A DNA stretch of 15,002 nucleotides from Propionibacteriaceae bacterium (GCA_031262845.1 JAISGZ010000227.1:1-15002); one strand, 5' to 3'; shown: positions 6,346 through 13,871, counted from the first letter of the stretch. The notes: generated by a model not told the origin, from the letters alone. Numbers and translations are program-made.

Positions 6346-9300
6346 ATGGAGTACGTGTCGTGGAAAACGGCGCTCCGGCTACGGTCTGAGGACCCTCAGT
6401 CGGAACCTTTGGTGTTCAGTGAGCGGCCAGTCGTGTTGATGACGTTCAACGACTGGGAATCGGACGCGGTCATCAAGGTGTTTTGTCCCGAAAACGTCCC
6501 CCAAGAGCAGAGTGTTGCCGACGTCGACCTTCCTTATGATGTGCTAGGAGCGGTTCAGTTCACCGACGAGCGGGGCCGCCAACGACGGCGCGAAGTGCTC
6601 CATGTACGCAGCAATCAAAAAGACGACCGGTCGCAACAGGCCGCTTCTGAAGTGTGCCGGTATCTGAAACCGCAAGCAATTCTCGCGGTTGGCATCGCGG
6701 CCGGAGACGATGACACGAAGCAGGCTGTGGGAGATGTCTTAGTAGCTGAATTCAGTCTCGACTACGAATCGGGCAAAGGTGAAAAAGGAACAATTGCTCC
6801 TCGCCCGGAGCACGCTGAGGCATCGCAACCTTGGTTAAAGCGTTTCAAGCTGATTAACGTAAAAGCGCAAAATCAGTGGGTTGACAATGACAAGTGGAAA
6901 CAATTCTGGCCGACTGTGAGATTTGGCCCGGTGGCTACTGGCAAGAAATTACTGAATGACCCCGAATACACCGCCCAGCTACGAGAACGGTGTCATCCGC
7001 ATAAGCCGATTGGTTACGAGATGGAGGGGCTCGGTTTAGCACGGGCAGTTCAACAGCAGGGCAACAAACAACTCGCCGTGGAGTGGGGTCTGGTCAAAGC
7101 GATCTCTGATTTTGGTGACGGCAATAAGGACGAGAACAAAGAGGAGTACCAGCGGCTGGCGGCGTTACGGGCAGCCCGCTTTGTTTACAGCGCTCTGACA
7201 GGTGAGTATCTCGAGGAACCTCTGGAAGCGTTTCCCAAGTCAGAGCCAACTCAGCCCGCCCAGTTTTCCCGTCATCATGCTGGCGCAAAGCCACCTTTAG
7301 CCAGTGAATTCACCGCCATTGATCAGGCTTCGATGATTGAGCTTCAGGTTGAAGCGGTGAACTGCTCTCCAGCGGGTCAATCACTGGCGGAACAGCATCC
7401 GGCCTTGTCACATTTACTGGCATGGGCTGACGACGAATCGGGTCCGCCGGTTTATGCCCTACTCGGTGGGTACGGCATGGGCAAGACCGTTACTTGCCAG
7501 GCCTTCGCCGACGAATTAATTCGGAGGCGCGAAAGAGGTGAAGCGACGCGCTGGCCACTGTATTTCGATCTCCGCCTCGCTTCAGTTAACTGGAATCTAC
7601 CGCTGCCATCCGTGGCAGAAATCATGACGAGATGCGCCCAGAACGGGTGGCAGCGGGCTGATGAAGTGACCGCCAGAGACATCTGGGATATCATTGACGA
7701 TGGCGCGGTAGTGATTTTTGATGGACTCGACGAAGTTCTCACATCACTTGATGAAGGCCCCGGAAGAGATTTCATAACCCGGCTGTTCAGCGTTTTGAAA
7801 CAACCCACAAAAGCTACCTTGCCGCCCAAAGTTCTTATCAGTTCTCGGCCTCAGTATTTCCGAACTAGTTCTGACGAGCGGAAGCGCCTAGGTTCTGGCG
7901 CTGATCATCTCATCATGAGTCGGCTAATCCCGCTGGATTGGGGACAGATCGAACGTTATCTCTCCGTCACTTTTCCTCCCGCTGAACTTTACTCAGTAAT
8001 GGAACTACTGGTGAAAATTCATGACCTACCTGATTTAGCTCAGAAACCATACATGCTCAATCTCATTCGAAATGATCTACCAAGAATTATTAAAGATTGG
8101 ATGGGTGGACGGGCAATTACTGCCTACACACTTTATCGAGATTTTGCTAGCCAATGGTTAGACCGGGATGGCCGCAAATCCGAAATGTCCGTTGAGCACA
8201 AGTTTGAATTATCAGCCCATATAGCTCGTTTGATGATGGAGCCTCAATACCATAGGACAGTACTCGCCATACCGATTAAACAGCTCGAAAGCTGGTTTGA
8301 AGATTGGCGGCAAAAGCAACCAGGCTGGAACACTTATCACGGCGTTCCATTCAAGATCTTGGCAGAGGATTTACGTAATTCAACTTTTCTCAATCGGTCT
8401 GATTACTATTCAGATTCGTTCGAGTTCGCCCATCGATCATGGCAGGAGTTTTTCCTTGCGGAATTTATGCTGCAGGCGCTAGAAGATGACCGGCCGGATT
8501 TGTGGCAGATGCGGGTGCCAAGTAACGAGACGCAGGATTTCTTGGGTCAGTCGATGTTGGAAGTGGCAGGAAGGCAGTTTCCTCGGACAGATGATGGCGC
8601 GGTGGAGACGTTGGTTGAGCGATTACAGCGATGGGCGCTAGGGGATTGGGCTCGTCAGGAAGAGTTGGCAGTCGAAACCAAACGGCAAGAGCAAGCGATT
8701 CAACAGATGAACAACGTGTTGGCTGATCACGTCATTCGGTCGCGGGTTAAGGGTTGGCCGGCTCAGGTGGTGAATCCGTGCCCGGTGCCAGAGATGGTGC
8801 TAAGCAAGTATCGACATGGTTCGGTGGCTGAGGTACAGCAGGCATTACTTTCAGGCGAACTTGGGATCGGCTCGAGGGTGACGTTGGGGCGACATGTCTG
8901 GCGGGTTCTGGATCGCCGAAAGGACGAGGATTTAGCTGATCACAGCAAAAAAGAAAAAGCGCTGCTGGTTTCGGAGTTTGTGGTCGATGTCAGTCGCCCA
9001 TATCAAGATAGCCCTGAGGGCATCACGTGGGCTGAGTGTTCACTGCGCGGCTGGTTGAACAGGGAGTTCTTTGAGTCATTAGATCGTGATTTCTCAGATC
9101 AGATCGCGACAACTGAGGTGGTGACAAAGGGCTCTCGGCCGAATCGTACGGAGGGCGGTGAACCAGTGAAGGACTCTTTGTTTCTACTATCGTTGGAAGA
9201 GGTCAAAAACAAAAAGTTGTTTAGTGCCGAAGGGGAACGCCAAGCGACCCGTCCCGACAATTATTATTGCTGGTGGTGGTTGCGTTCGCCAGGTGATAGT

Positions 9301-9423
9301 CAAGGCGATGCCGCTGTGGTCAATAACCTCGGCAAGATCCTCGCCGATGGCCTCAGCGTTGACTACGGTTGGAACTACGGCGGAGGCGTCCGCCCAGCCC
9401 TGTGGCTCAATCTCGATTCTTAA
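6346..9423 (+). CDS. NLR-like protein: phosphorylase-fold effector, NACHT NTPase, DUF6273/C-type-lectin-like sensor
   Basis: This is a 1025-residue fusion. Residues about 30-290 look like the PNP/UDP nucleoside phosphorylase-nucleosidase fold: GIAAG (116-120), GDVLVAEFSLDYESG, YEMEG (224-228) and VKAISDFGDG (250-259), with EME and Asp255 as likely ribose/base-binding and catalytic residues. A NACHT module follows: Walker A GGYGMGKT (374-381, Lys380), Walker B VVIFDGLDEV (455-464), ISSR (498-501) and the helical motif FAHRSWQEFF (694-703). The C-terminal 190 residues match the DUF6273 fold (C-type lectin/FGE-like): LGRHVWRVLD, WAECSLRGWLNREFF (895-909), DSLFLLSLEEV, WWWLRSPG (976-983) and GVRPALWLNL. 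No signal peptide or membrane segment is visible. Inference: the C-terminus senses a ligand, NACHT oligomerises, and the N-terminus destroys a nucleotide. ATG 6346 is preferred to a TTG at 6337. Base composition is lower in GC than the flanking genes. Confidence 0.9.
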   Translation: MEYVSWKTALRLRSEDPQSEPLVFSERPVVLMTFNDWESDAVIKVFCPENVPQEQSVADVDLPYDVLGAVQFTDERGRQRRREVLHVRSNQKDDRSQQAASEVCRYLKPQAILAVGIAAGDDDTKQAVGDVLVAEFSLDYESGKGEKGTIAPRPEHAEASQPWLKRFKLINVKAQNQWVDNDKWKQFWPTVRFGPVATGKKLLNDPEYTAQLRERCHPHKPIGYEMEGLGLARAVQQQGNKQLAVEWGLVKAISDFGDGNKDENKEEYQRLAALRAARFVYSALTGEYLEEPLEAFPKSEPTQPAQFSRHHAGAKPPLASEFTAIDQASMIELQVEAVNCSPAGQSLAEQHPALSHLLAWADDESGPPVYALLGGYGMGKTVTCQAFADELIRRRERGEATRWPLYFDLRLASVNWNLPLPSVAEIMTRCAQNGWQRADEVTARDIWDIIDDGAVVIFDGLDEVLTSLDEGPGRDFITRLFSVLKQPTKATLPPKVLISSRPQYFRTSSDERKRLGSGADHLIMSRLIPLDWGQIERYLSVTFPPAELYSVMELLVKIHDLPDLAQKPYMLNLIRNDLPRIIKDWMGGRAITAYTLYRDFASQWLDRDGRKSEMSVEHKFELSAHIARLMMEPQYHRTVLAIPIKQLESWFEDWRQKQPGWNTYHGVPFKILAEDLRNSTFLNRSDYYSDSFEFAHRSWQEFFLAEFMLQALEDDRPDLWQMRVPSNETQDFLGQSMLEVAGRQFPRTDDGAVETLVERLQRWALGDWARQEELAVETKRQEQAIQQMNNVLADHVIRSRVKGWPAQVVNPCPVPEMVLSKYRHGSVAEVQQALLSGELGIGSRVTLGRHVWRVLDRRKDEDLADHSKKEKALLVSEFVVDVSRPYQDSPEGITWAECSLRGWLNREFFESLDRDFSDQIATTEVVTKGSRPNRTEGGEPVKDSLFLLSLEEVKNKKLFSAEGERQATRPDNYYCWWWLRSPGDSQGDAAVVNNLGKILADGLSVDYGWNYGGGVRPALWLNLDS

Positions 9424-9449
9424 ATCGCATCGTTCTGAAAATTCGACTA

Positions 9450-9492
9450 TGGGCTTAGGTAACGCGACGCGATACCGACTCCCACGAGCCCA
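9450..9492. terminator. Stem-loop between convergent genes (bidirectional terminator-like)
   Basis: TGGGCT (9450-9455) pairs with AGCCCA (9487-9492). Inside it GGTA (9458-9461) pairs with TACC (9473-9476). It lies in the 83-base gap between the stops of the NACHT gene and the convergent ATPase gene. It has no T-run on either strand. It could serve as a terminator for both; a DGR-type hairpin after a variable region is another reading. Confidence 0.3.
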
Positions 9493-9506
9493 AATATGCC
9501 CAACTC

Positions 9507-10724
9507 TCAGGCCACATCTCCCAGCCAATCAACCACATTCATCACCTTGATCCCATCACCTGGCACCGGTAAAACTCGGTCCAACGTCAACAGGGTCCGG
9601 GAAAAGAAGTCGGGCACGGCCCGCAAAGGGGCCAATTCACGGGCCAACGTCTCGGGAGCTAGTACGGTCTCGGACACCTGGAAATACTCGGTGTCGGTCC
9701 TGTTGGTGGCGACGAAGTCGATTTCTTTTTTATCGACCTTGCCCGTGGTCACGGACCAACCGCGACGGCGTAATTCGAGATAGACGATATTTTCCAGTTG
9801 GCGTCCCGTGTCTCCACTCCGGCCGGTCAGCGCCCAGCGCAAACCGGTGTCGACGGCGTAGTGCTTTTCCAAGCGTTCGAGGAGGCGTTTGCCTTTGACG
9901 TCGTAGCGTTTGACGGGATAGAGGAGGAAAGCTTCGGCCAGGCCGGTCAGATACGAATCGACCGTGATTGAGGAGATTTTCCGGCCTCGGGAGGTCATCG
10001 TGTCGGCGATCGATTTCGGTGACACGGGAGCGCCGATACTGTCGAGGACGAATTCCGTGACGTTTCTCAGGATGCCGACATTGGCCACGTTGAGCCGTTC
10101 GACCACGTCACGTAATAACACGGTGTCGGTCACACTGGATAAATACTCCCGGCGTTCGGTGGCCGTTCGCAGGCGGGCCACGAAAGGAAATCCACCCTCG
10201 CTGAGATAGGTCGCGAAGACGGCGTCCCGGCTGAGCGGACGGCCGTCTGACCCGGTCCGCTCGACACTGGCATATTCGGCAAACGACAAGGGCAACAGCG
10301 ACAATTCGACATAACGCCCGGTCAGCAAAGTGGCCAGTTTCCCGCCCAGCAGGTCAGTATTCGAACCGGTGACGTAAAGATCGACGTTGGGCAAGATGAA
10401 CAGTCCGTCGAGCAGTCGCTCGAACAGCGGTACCTGTTGGACCTCGTCGATGAAGACGTAGTTCATCGCGTCGGGCTGCAACCGCTCGTGAATAAATTGG
10501 TAGAGGGCGAGGTGGTCGCCGGCCAGTTGTGCCAGCGTCAGATCCTCCAAGTTCAGCTGGATGATCCGCTCCGGCGGCACCCCGGACTGTTCCAACCGCT
10601 GAGCGAACATCGTCAACAGAGTTGATTTTCCGCAGCGCCGGATCCCCGTGACGGCTTTGATGATCGCCTGGTCACGCCAGCGATCAAGCCAGCGCAGATA
10701 GCCTTGACGGCTGATGAGTTCCAC
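9507..10724 (-). CDS. AAA_14/DUF4143 family ATPase
   Basis: The 405-residue protein begins MELISRQGYLRWLDRWRD. The GTG start at 10724 is chosen because AGGAGG (10736-10731) sits 6 bases before it; the TTG at 10739 lies upstream of that ribosome site. The N-terminal AAA_14 domain has Walker A GIRRCGKST (27-35), Walker B YVFIDEVQQ (89-97), a sensor-like VTGSN (118-122) and the family's LPLSFAEY (144-151). The C-terminal DUF4143 domain has GRQLENIVYLELRRRG, then KKEIDFVA (332-339) and YFQVSE, resembling a PD-(D/E)XK nuclease-type core. These proteins are common and often accessory in bacteria, and their role is poorly understood. It is convergent with the NACHT gene and divergent from the ABC importer. 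AT-rich inverted repeats upstream suggest its own regulation. Confidence 0.9.
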   Translation of the reverse strand: MELISRQGYLRWLDRWRDQAIIKAVTGIRRCGKSTLLTMFAQRLEQSGVPPERIIQLNLEDLTLAQLAGDHLALYQFIHERLQPDAMNYVFIDEVQQVPLFERLLDGLFILPNVDLYVTGSNTDLLGGKLATLLTGRYVELSLLPLSFAEYASVERTGSDGRPLSRDAVFATYLSEGGFPFVARLRTATERREYLSSVTDTVLLRDVVERLNVANVGILRNVTEFVLDSIGAPVSPKSIADTMTSRGRKISSITVDSYLTGLAEAFLLYPVKRYDVKGKRLLERLEKHYAVDTGLRWALTGRSGDTGRQLENIVYLELRRRGWSVTTGKVDKKEIDFVATNRTDTEYFQVSETVLAPETLARELAPLRAVPDFFSRTLLTLDRVLPVPGDGIKVMNVVDWLGDVA

Positions 10725-10742
10725 GACCACCCTCCTCAACTA

Positions 10743-10814
10743 GTTAAAGTTGATTTTAACATCTTGCCAAAATCTCCGAGTTTTCATAGTCAACTTTAAG
10801 TTCTTGAATAGAAC
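10743..10814. promoter_or_regulatory. AT-rich operator-like inverted repeats in the divergent intergenic region
   Basis: Three repeats cluster between the ATPase gene and the importer. GTTAAA-gttgat-TTTAAC spans 10743-10760. A perfect 10-bp pair TTAAAGTTGA (10744-10753) and TCAACTTTAA (10790-10799) overlaps it. GTTCT-tgaat-AGAAC spans 10800-10814. They lie upstream of the ATPase start, where its promoter must be, and about 80-150 bases before the importer start. The local AT richness contrasts with the flanks. No regulator gene is in the window. Confidence 0.45.
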
Positions 10815-10891
10815 ACGCCCAGTGATGTCAGTCCGGTCCGCTACTCTCATGCCTCGGAATAACCCCCCAACTTCGTCTTAAAGGAGACCTC

Positions 10892-11872
10892 ATGAACTTC
10901 AGGAAAGGTCGGGCCGTCATGCTGGCGGCGGCCGCTGCCGGGGTGGCCGTGCTAGCGGGCTGTTCAGGCCTGAACGTTACGGTCGATGACCGCTTAACCA
11001 CGCTCGATTACACCTATGCCGTAATCACGCACGCTTCCCAGGGCGACGCTTTCTGGGACCGGGTCAAGTCCGGGGCCGAGCGAGCCGGTAGTGATTATGG
11101 GGTCACGGTGACCTATTCTTCCGACCCCGATCCGGCCAAACAGGCCCAGTTGATCGACAACGCCGTGGCCCAACAGGTTGACGGAATTGTCGTTTCGATG
11201 GCCAACCCCGACGGTTTGCAAGCCAGCCTGGCCCAGGCCGAGGCGGCCGGAATCCCATTCGTCACGATCAACTCGGGGATGGAGCAGTCGGCTGAATTCG
11301 GCGCTATCACCCACATCGGCCAGTCCGAGACGCTGGCTGGCTTGTCGGTTGGCCAACGGCTGGCGGACGACGGTTGGCGCAAGGTCCTGTGTGTTATTCA
11401 CGAGGCTGGCAACGTCGGCCACGAAGCCCGTTGTGCCGCTGTCCGGGAGAAACTCGCAGCTGTCGGCGGAACGGTCGACAATGTCCAGGTCGACGCCAAC
11501 GATGACGCTCAGGTCAAAGCCACGTTGAAAGCCCGTCTCCAGGCCGATCCGGCCGTCGATGGGGTGCTGACGTTGGGCGCCCAGTACGGTCTCGACGCGG
11601 TCGGGGCGATTGAGGAATCCGGTTCGACCGCTCAAGCGGCCACCTTCGATCTGACCGAAGACGTCGTCCAGGCAGTTATCGACGGACAGTTGCTGTTCGC
11701 GGTCGATCAACAGCCGTATCTCCAGGGCTACCTTGGCGTCACCACGCTCTATCTCAAAGACATCAACGGCAACGACGTCGGCGGCGGCCAACCGGTCTAC
11801 TCCGGCCCGGCCTACGTCACGGTCGACAACGCGGCCGAAATCCTCACCTACGCCCAGAACGGCACCCGCTGA
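10892..11872 (+). CDS. Sugar-type ABC transporter substrate-binding lipoprotein
   Basis: The 326-residue protein is the outer receptor of the importer encoded by this operon. It has a basic N-terminus, a hydrophobic stretch and a lipobox LAGC (residues 21-24), so Cys24 should be lipidated and the protein anchored outside the membrane. The mature part has the Peripla_BP_4 (ribose-binding-like) pattern: YTYAVITHASQGDAFWDRVKSGAERAG, KQAQLIDNAVAQQVDGIVVSMANPDGL, AAGIPFVTINSG, GQSETLAGLSVGQ, DGVLTLG and FAVDQQPYLQGYLGV. The start is supported by AAGGAG (10881-10886), 5 bases before the ATG. The next gene starts 2 bases after the stop. The ligand is probably a monosaccharide, polyol or similar small molecule, but the sequence does not identify it. 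Confidence 0.92.
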   Translation: MNFRKGRAVMLAAAAAGVAVLAGCSGLNVTVDDRLTTLDYTYAVITHASQGDAFWDRVKSGAERAGSDYGVTVTYSSDPDPAKQAQLIDNAVAQQVDGIVVSMANPDGLQASLAQAEAAGIPFVTINSGMEQSAEFGAITHIGQSETLAGLSVGQRLADDGWRKVLCVIHEAGNVGHEARCAAVREKLAAVGGTVDNVQVDANDDAQVKATLKARLQADPAVDGVLTLGAQYGLDAVGAIEESGSTAQAATFDLTEDVVQAVIDGQLLFAVDQQPYLQGYLGVTTLYLKDINGNDVGGGQPVYSGPAYVTVDNAAEILTYAQNGTR

Positions 11873-11874
11873 TC

Positions 11875-12885
11875 GTGTCCTCTGAGGCCTCGACCCGCCC
11901 GTGGCGACGACTGGTAGCCCGTCCAGAAACTGGCGCCGTCATCGCTACCGGGCTGGTCATGGTCTTCTTCGCCCTGGTCTCGCCGACCTTTTTCACGATC
12001 GACGGGGCCGGTGTCTGGCTTGAATCGGCCTCCACCTTCGGCATCATGGCGGTGGCCGTGGCCTTACTCATGATCGGCGGCGAATTCGACCTCTCGGCCG
12101 GAGTCATGACCGGCTTCACGGCCCTCATCGTCGGCCTGCTGACGACTCATTACGGGGTCAATATCTGGGTCGCCACGGTCATCGCCCTATTCGCCGCCTT
12201 GGCGGTCGGGGCGCTCAACGGCCTAATCGTGGTTCGGACCGGCCTGCCGAGTTTCATCGTCACCTTGGCGACCTTCTTCGTCCTCCAAGGGGTTGACCTG
12301 GCGGTCACGAAACTCATCATCGGCCAGGTCACGATCCAAGGTTTCTCGCGCGTGCCGGGCTACGACACGATCCAACCGCTGTTCGGCTCCTCGGCCCCGA
12401 TCGGCGAACACGGCCACCTTTATATTTCGGTCGCCTGGTGGATCGCAGTCACCACCGTCGGCTGGTGGGTTCTCACTCAAACCCGTCCCGGCAACTGGAT
12501 TTACGCCGTCGGCGGCGACCCGGAAGCGTCCCGGGCCCAGGGCGTGCCGGTTCGAGCGACCAAAGTCGGGCTCTTCATGACGACCGCCGCCGCCGGTTGG
12601 CTAGTCGGGATGATCTCGCTCTACCGAACCTCGACCGTCCAAGCCACCACCGGCGTCGGCCAAGAATTCATCTACATCATCTGCGCCGTCGTCGGCGGCT
12701 GCCTGTTGACCGGCGGTTTCGGCTCGGTCATCGGCGCTTCACTCGGCGCTCTGATCTACGGTATGACCTTCCAGGGCATCACCTTCGCCCGCTGGGACAC
12801 GAACTGGCTGATGGCCTTCCTCGGCGTCATGTTGCTGGGCGCGGTCTTCGTCAACTACTCGATCCGACGGCGGGTGACCGCATGA
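11875..12885 (+). CDS. Sugar-type ABC transporter permease (RbsC-like)
   Basis: The 336-residue integral membrane protein belongs to the BPD_transp_2 (RbsC/XylH/FrcC) class. Hydrophobic segments begin at about residues 20, 52, 74, 97, 125, 184, 232, 265, 285 and 312. The hallmark GGEFDLSAGVMTGFTAL (68-84) and GLPSFIVTLATFFVLQG (123-139) are present. A cytoplasmic loop, AVGGDPEASRAQGVPV (211-226), is the expected ATPase contact. GGCLLTGGFGSVIGASLGALI follows. The GTG start lies 2 bases after the lipoprotein stop without its own clear ribosome site, so it is translationally coupled. Its stop overlaps the ATPase start (ATGA). Confidence 0.92.
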   Translation: MSSEASTRPWRRLVARPETGAVIATGLVMVFFALVSPTFFTIDGAGVWLESASTFGIMAVAVALLMIGGEFDLSAGVMTGFTALIVGLLTTHYGVNIWVATVIALFAALAVGALNGLIVVRTGLPSFIVTLATFFVLQGVDLAVTKLIIGQVTIQGFSRVPGYDTIQPLFGSSAPIGEHGHLYISVAWWIAVTTVGWWVLTQTRPGNWIYAVGGDPEASRAQGVPVRATKVGLFMTTAAAGWLVGMISLYRTSTVQATTGVGQEFIYIICAVVGGCLLTGGFGSVIGASLGALIYGMTFQGITFARWDTNWLMAFLGVMLLGAVFVNYSIRRRVTA

Positions 12886-13694
12886 CCAATCCCACAATTA
12901 CACAGCCGCCGATCCTCGAAGCCCGTTCCATCAGCCATTACTACGGTGGCACGGCCGCCCTGACCGACGTCTCGATCACCATCCAACCCGGCCAGATTCA
13001 CTGTGTCCTGGGTGACAACGGGGCCGGTAAATCAACCCTCATCAAAATCCTGTCCGGCCTCCTCCAACCGACCGCCGGTCAACTCCGCCTCGATGGCCAA
13101 CCGGTCGTGTTCACGAACCCGCGGGCCGCCCTCGACGCCGGTATCGCCACCGTCTACCAAGATTTGGCGACCGTGCCGCTGATGCCGGTGTGGCGGAATT
13201 TCTTTCTCGGCCGTGAACTGACCCGAGGCCGTGGCCCGGCCCGACGGCTCGACCGGCCGGCCATGCGCCAGATCGTCCGCCGCCAACTGGCCGATCTCGG
13301 CCTCAACCTGCGCGACGTCGATCAGCCGATCGGCACCTTGTCCGGTGGCGAGCGCCAATGTGTCGCCATCGCCCGGGCCATCGACGGCGGCGCCCGGGCG
13401 CTGATTCTCGACGAGCCAACGGCGGCCCTGGGCGTCAAACAATCGGAAGTCGTCTTGCGCTACATCCGACGGGCCCGGGACCGTGGTCTCGGTCTCATCC
13501 TCATCACCCACAACCCCCAACACGCCTGGCCGGTCGGCGACCGTTTCCTCCTCCTCAACCATGGCCAACTGGTTGACGACCGGACGAAAAATGACGTCAC
13601 GGTGGCCGAGTTGGCGACGCTCATGGCCGGTGGGGTGATTCACCTATCTGATAGCCCTGGTGAATCCTTGACGGTCGAGGCTGGAGACCTATGA
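12882..13694 (+). CDS. Sugar-type ABC transporter ATP-binding protein (single ABC domain)
   Basis: The 270-residue protein powers the importer. Motifs in order: Walker A GDNGAGKST (44-52), Q-loop VYQDLA (Gln93), signature LSGGERQ (153-159), Walker B LILDEP (174-179) and H-loop LITHNP (His210). It has one ABC domain, unlike RbsA, XylG or MglA, which fuse two in about 500 residues. The size and the one-permease layout resemble the fructose-type FrcA, so two copies should form the dimer. The ATG overlaps the permease stop by 4 bases. The open frame extends far upstream, but the homology begins at MTNPTITQPPILEARS. No second sugar ATPase is seen downstream. Confidence 0.92.
   Translation: MTNPTITQPPILEARSISHYYGGTAALTDVSITIQPGQIHCVLGDNGAGKSTLIKILSGLLQPTAGQLRLDGQPVVFTNPRAALDAGIATVYQDLATVPLMPVWRNFFLGRELTRGRGPARRLDRPAMRQIVRRQLADLGLNLRDVDQPIGTLSGGERQCVAIARAIDGGARALILDEPTAALGVKQSEVVLRYIRRARDRGLGLILITHNPQHAWPVGDRFLLLNHGQLVDDRTKNDVTVAELATLMAGGVIHLSDSPGESLTVEAGDL
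13637..13666 (+). repeat. Inverted repeat inside the ATPase 3' end
   Basis: GATTCACC (13637-13644) pairs perfectly with GGTGAATC (13659-13666) across 14 bases, within codons for the ATPase C-terminal tail. The right arm overlaps AGCCCTGGTGAAT (13653-13665), which recurs at 13729-13741. Confidence 0.4.
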
Positions 13695-13804
13695 GCGGTT
13701 TCAGAGCCACGGCCACGTCTGGGCTGAAAGCCCTGGTGAATAGCCCGAGAAAAAAGCCCCGCTGACCGGAACGCTTTTGGACACACGAACGCGAGGATTA
13801 AGCG

Positions 13805-13825
13805 CTACCGCCTCGAACCCGGTAG
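13805..13825 (+). terminator. Stem-loop after the ABC operon (terminator-like)
   Basis: CTACCG (13805-13810) pairs with CGGTAG (13820-13825) around a 9-base loop, 111 bases after the ATPase stop. A smaller GGGCT-GAA-AGCCC hairpin lies at 13721-13733. Neither is followed by a T-run, so termination is only inferred from position. Confidence 0.25.
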
Positions 13826-13841
13826 GCTGCCACCGACTGTG

Positions 13842-13871
13842 TTGACCACGTGTTCGCCCTCCGGCTGAATT
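13842..13871 (+). promoter_or_regulatory. Possible promoter of the zinc-ribbon gene
   Basis: A -35-like TTGACC (13842-13847) is followed after 17-18 bases by a weak -10-like CTGAAT/TGAATT (13865-13871). Start of transcription would be near 13878, leaving a leader of about 60 bases that includes the AAAGGGA ribosome site (13925-13931). The -35 is good and the -10 is poor. Confidence 0.3.

Noticed and set aside
9424..10891. DGR template repeat or reverse transcriptase near the NACHT gene
   Set aside because: No near copy of the 9271-9420 tail and no reverse transcriptase motif (such as YXDD) was seen. Only the ATPase gene and its upstream repeats occupy the region.
12438..12881. In-frame 5' extension of the ABC ATPase
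   Set aside because: The upstream translation is Arg/His/Leu-rich shadow of the permease gene. ABC homology begins just after ATG 12882, which overlaps the permease stop as expected for a coupled gene.
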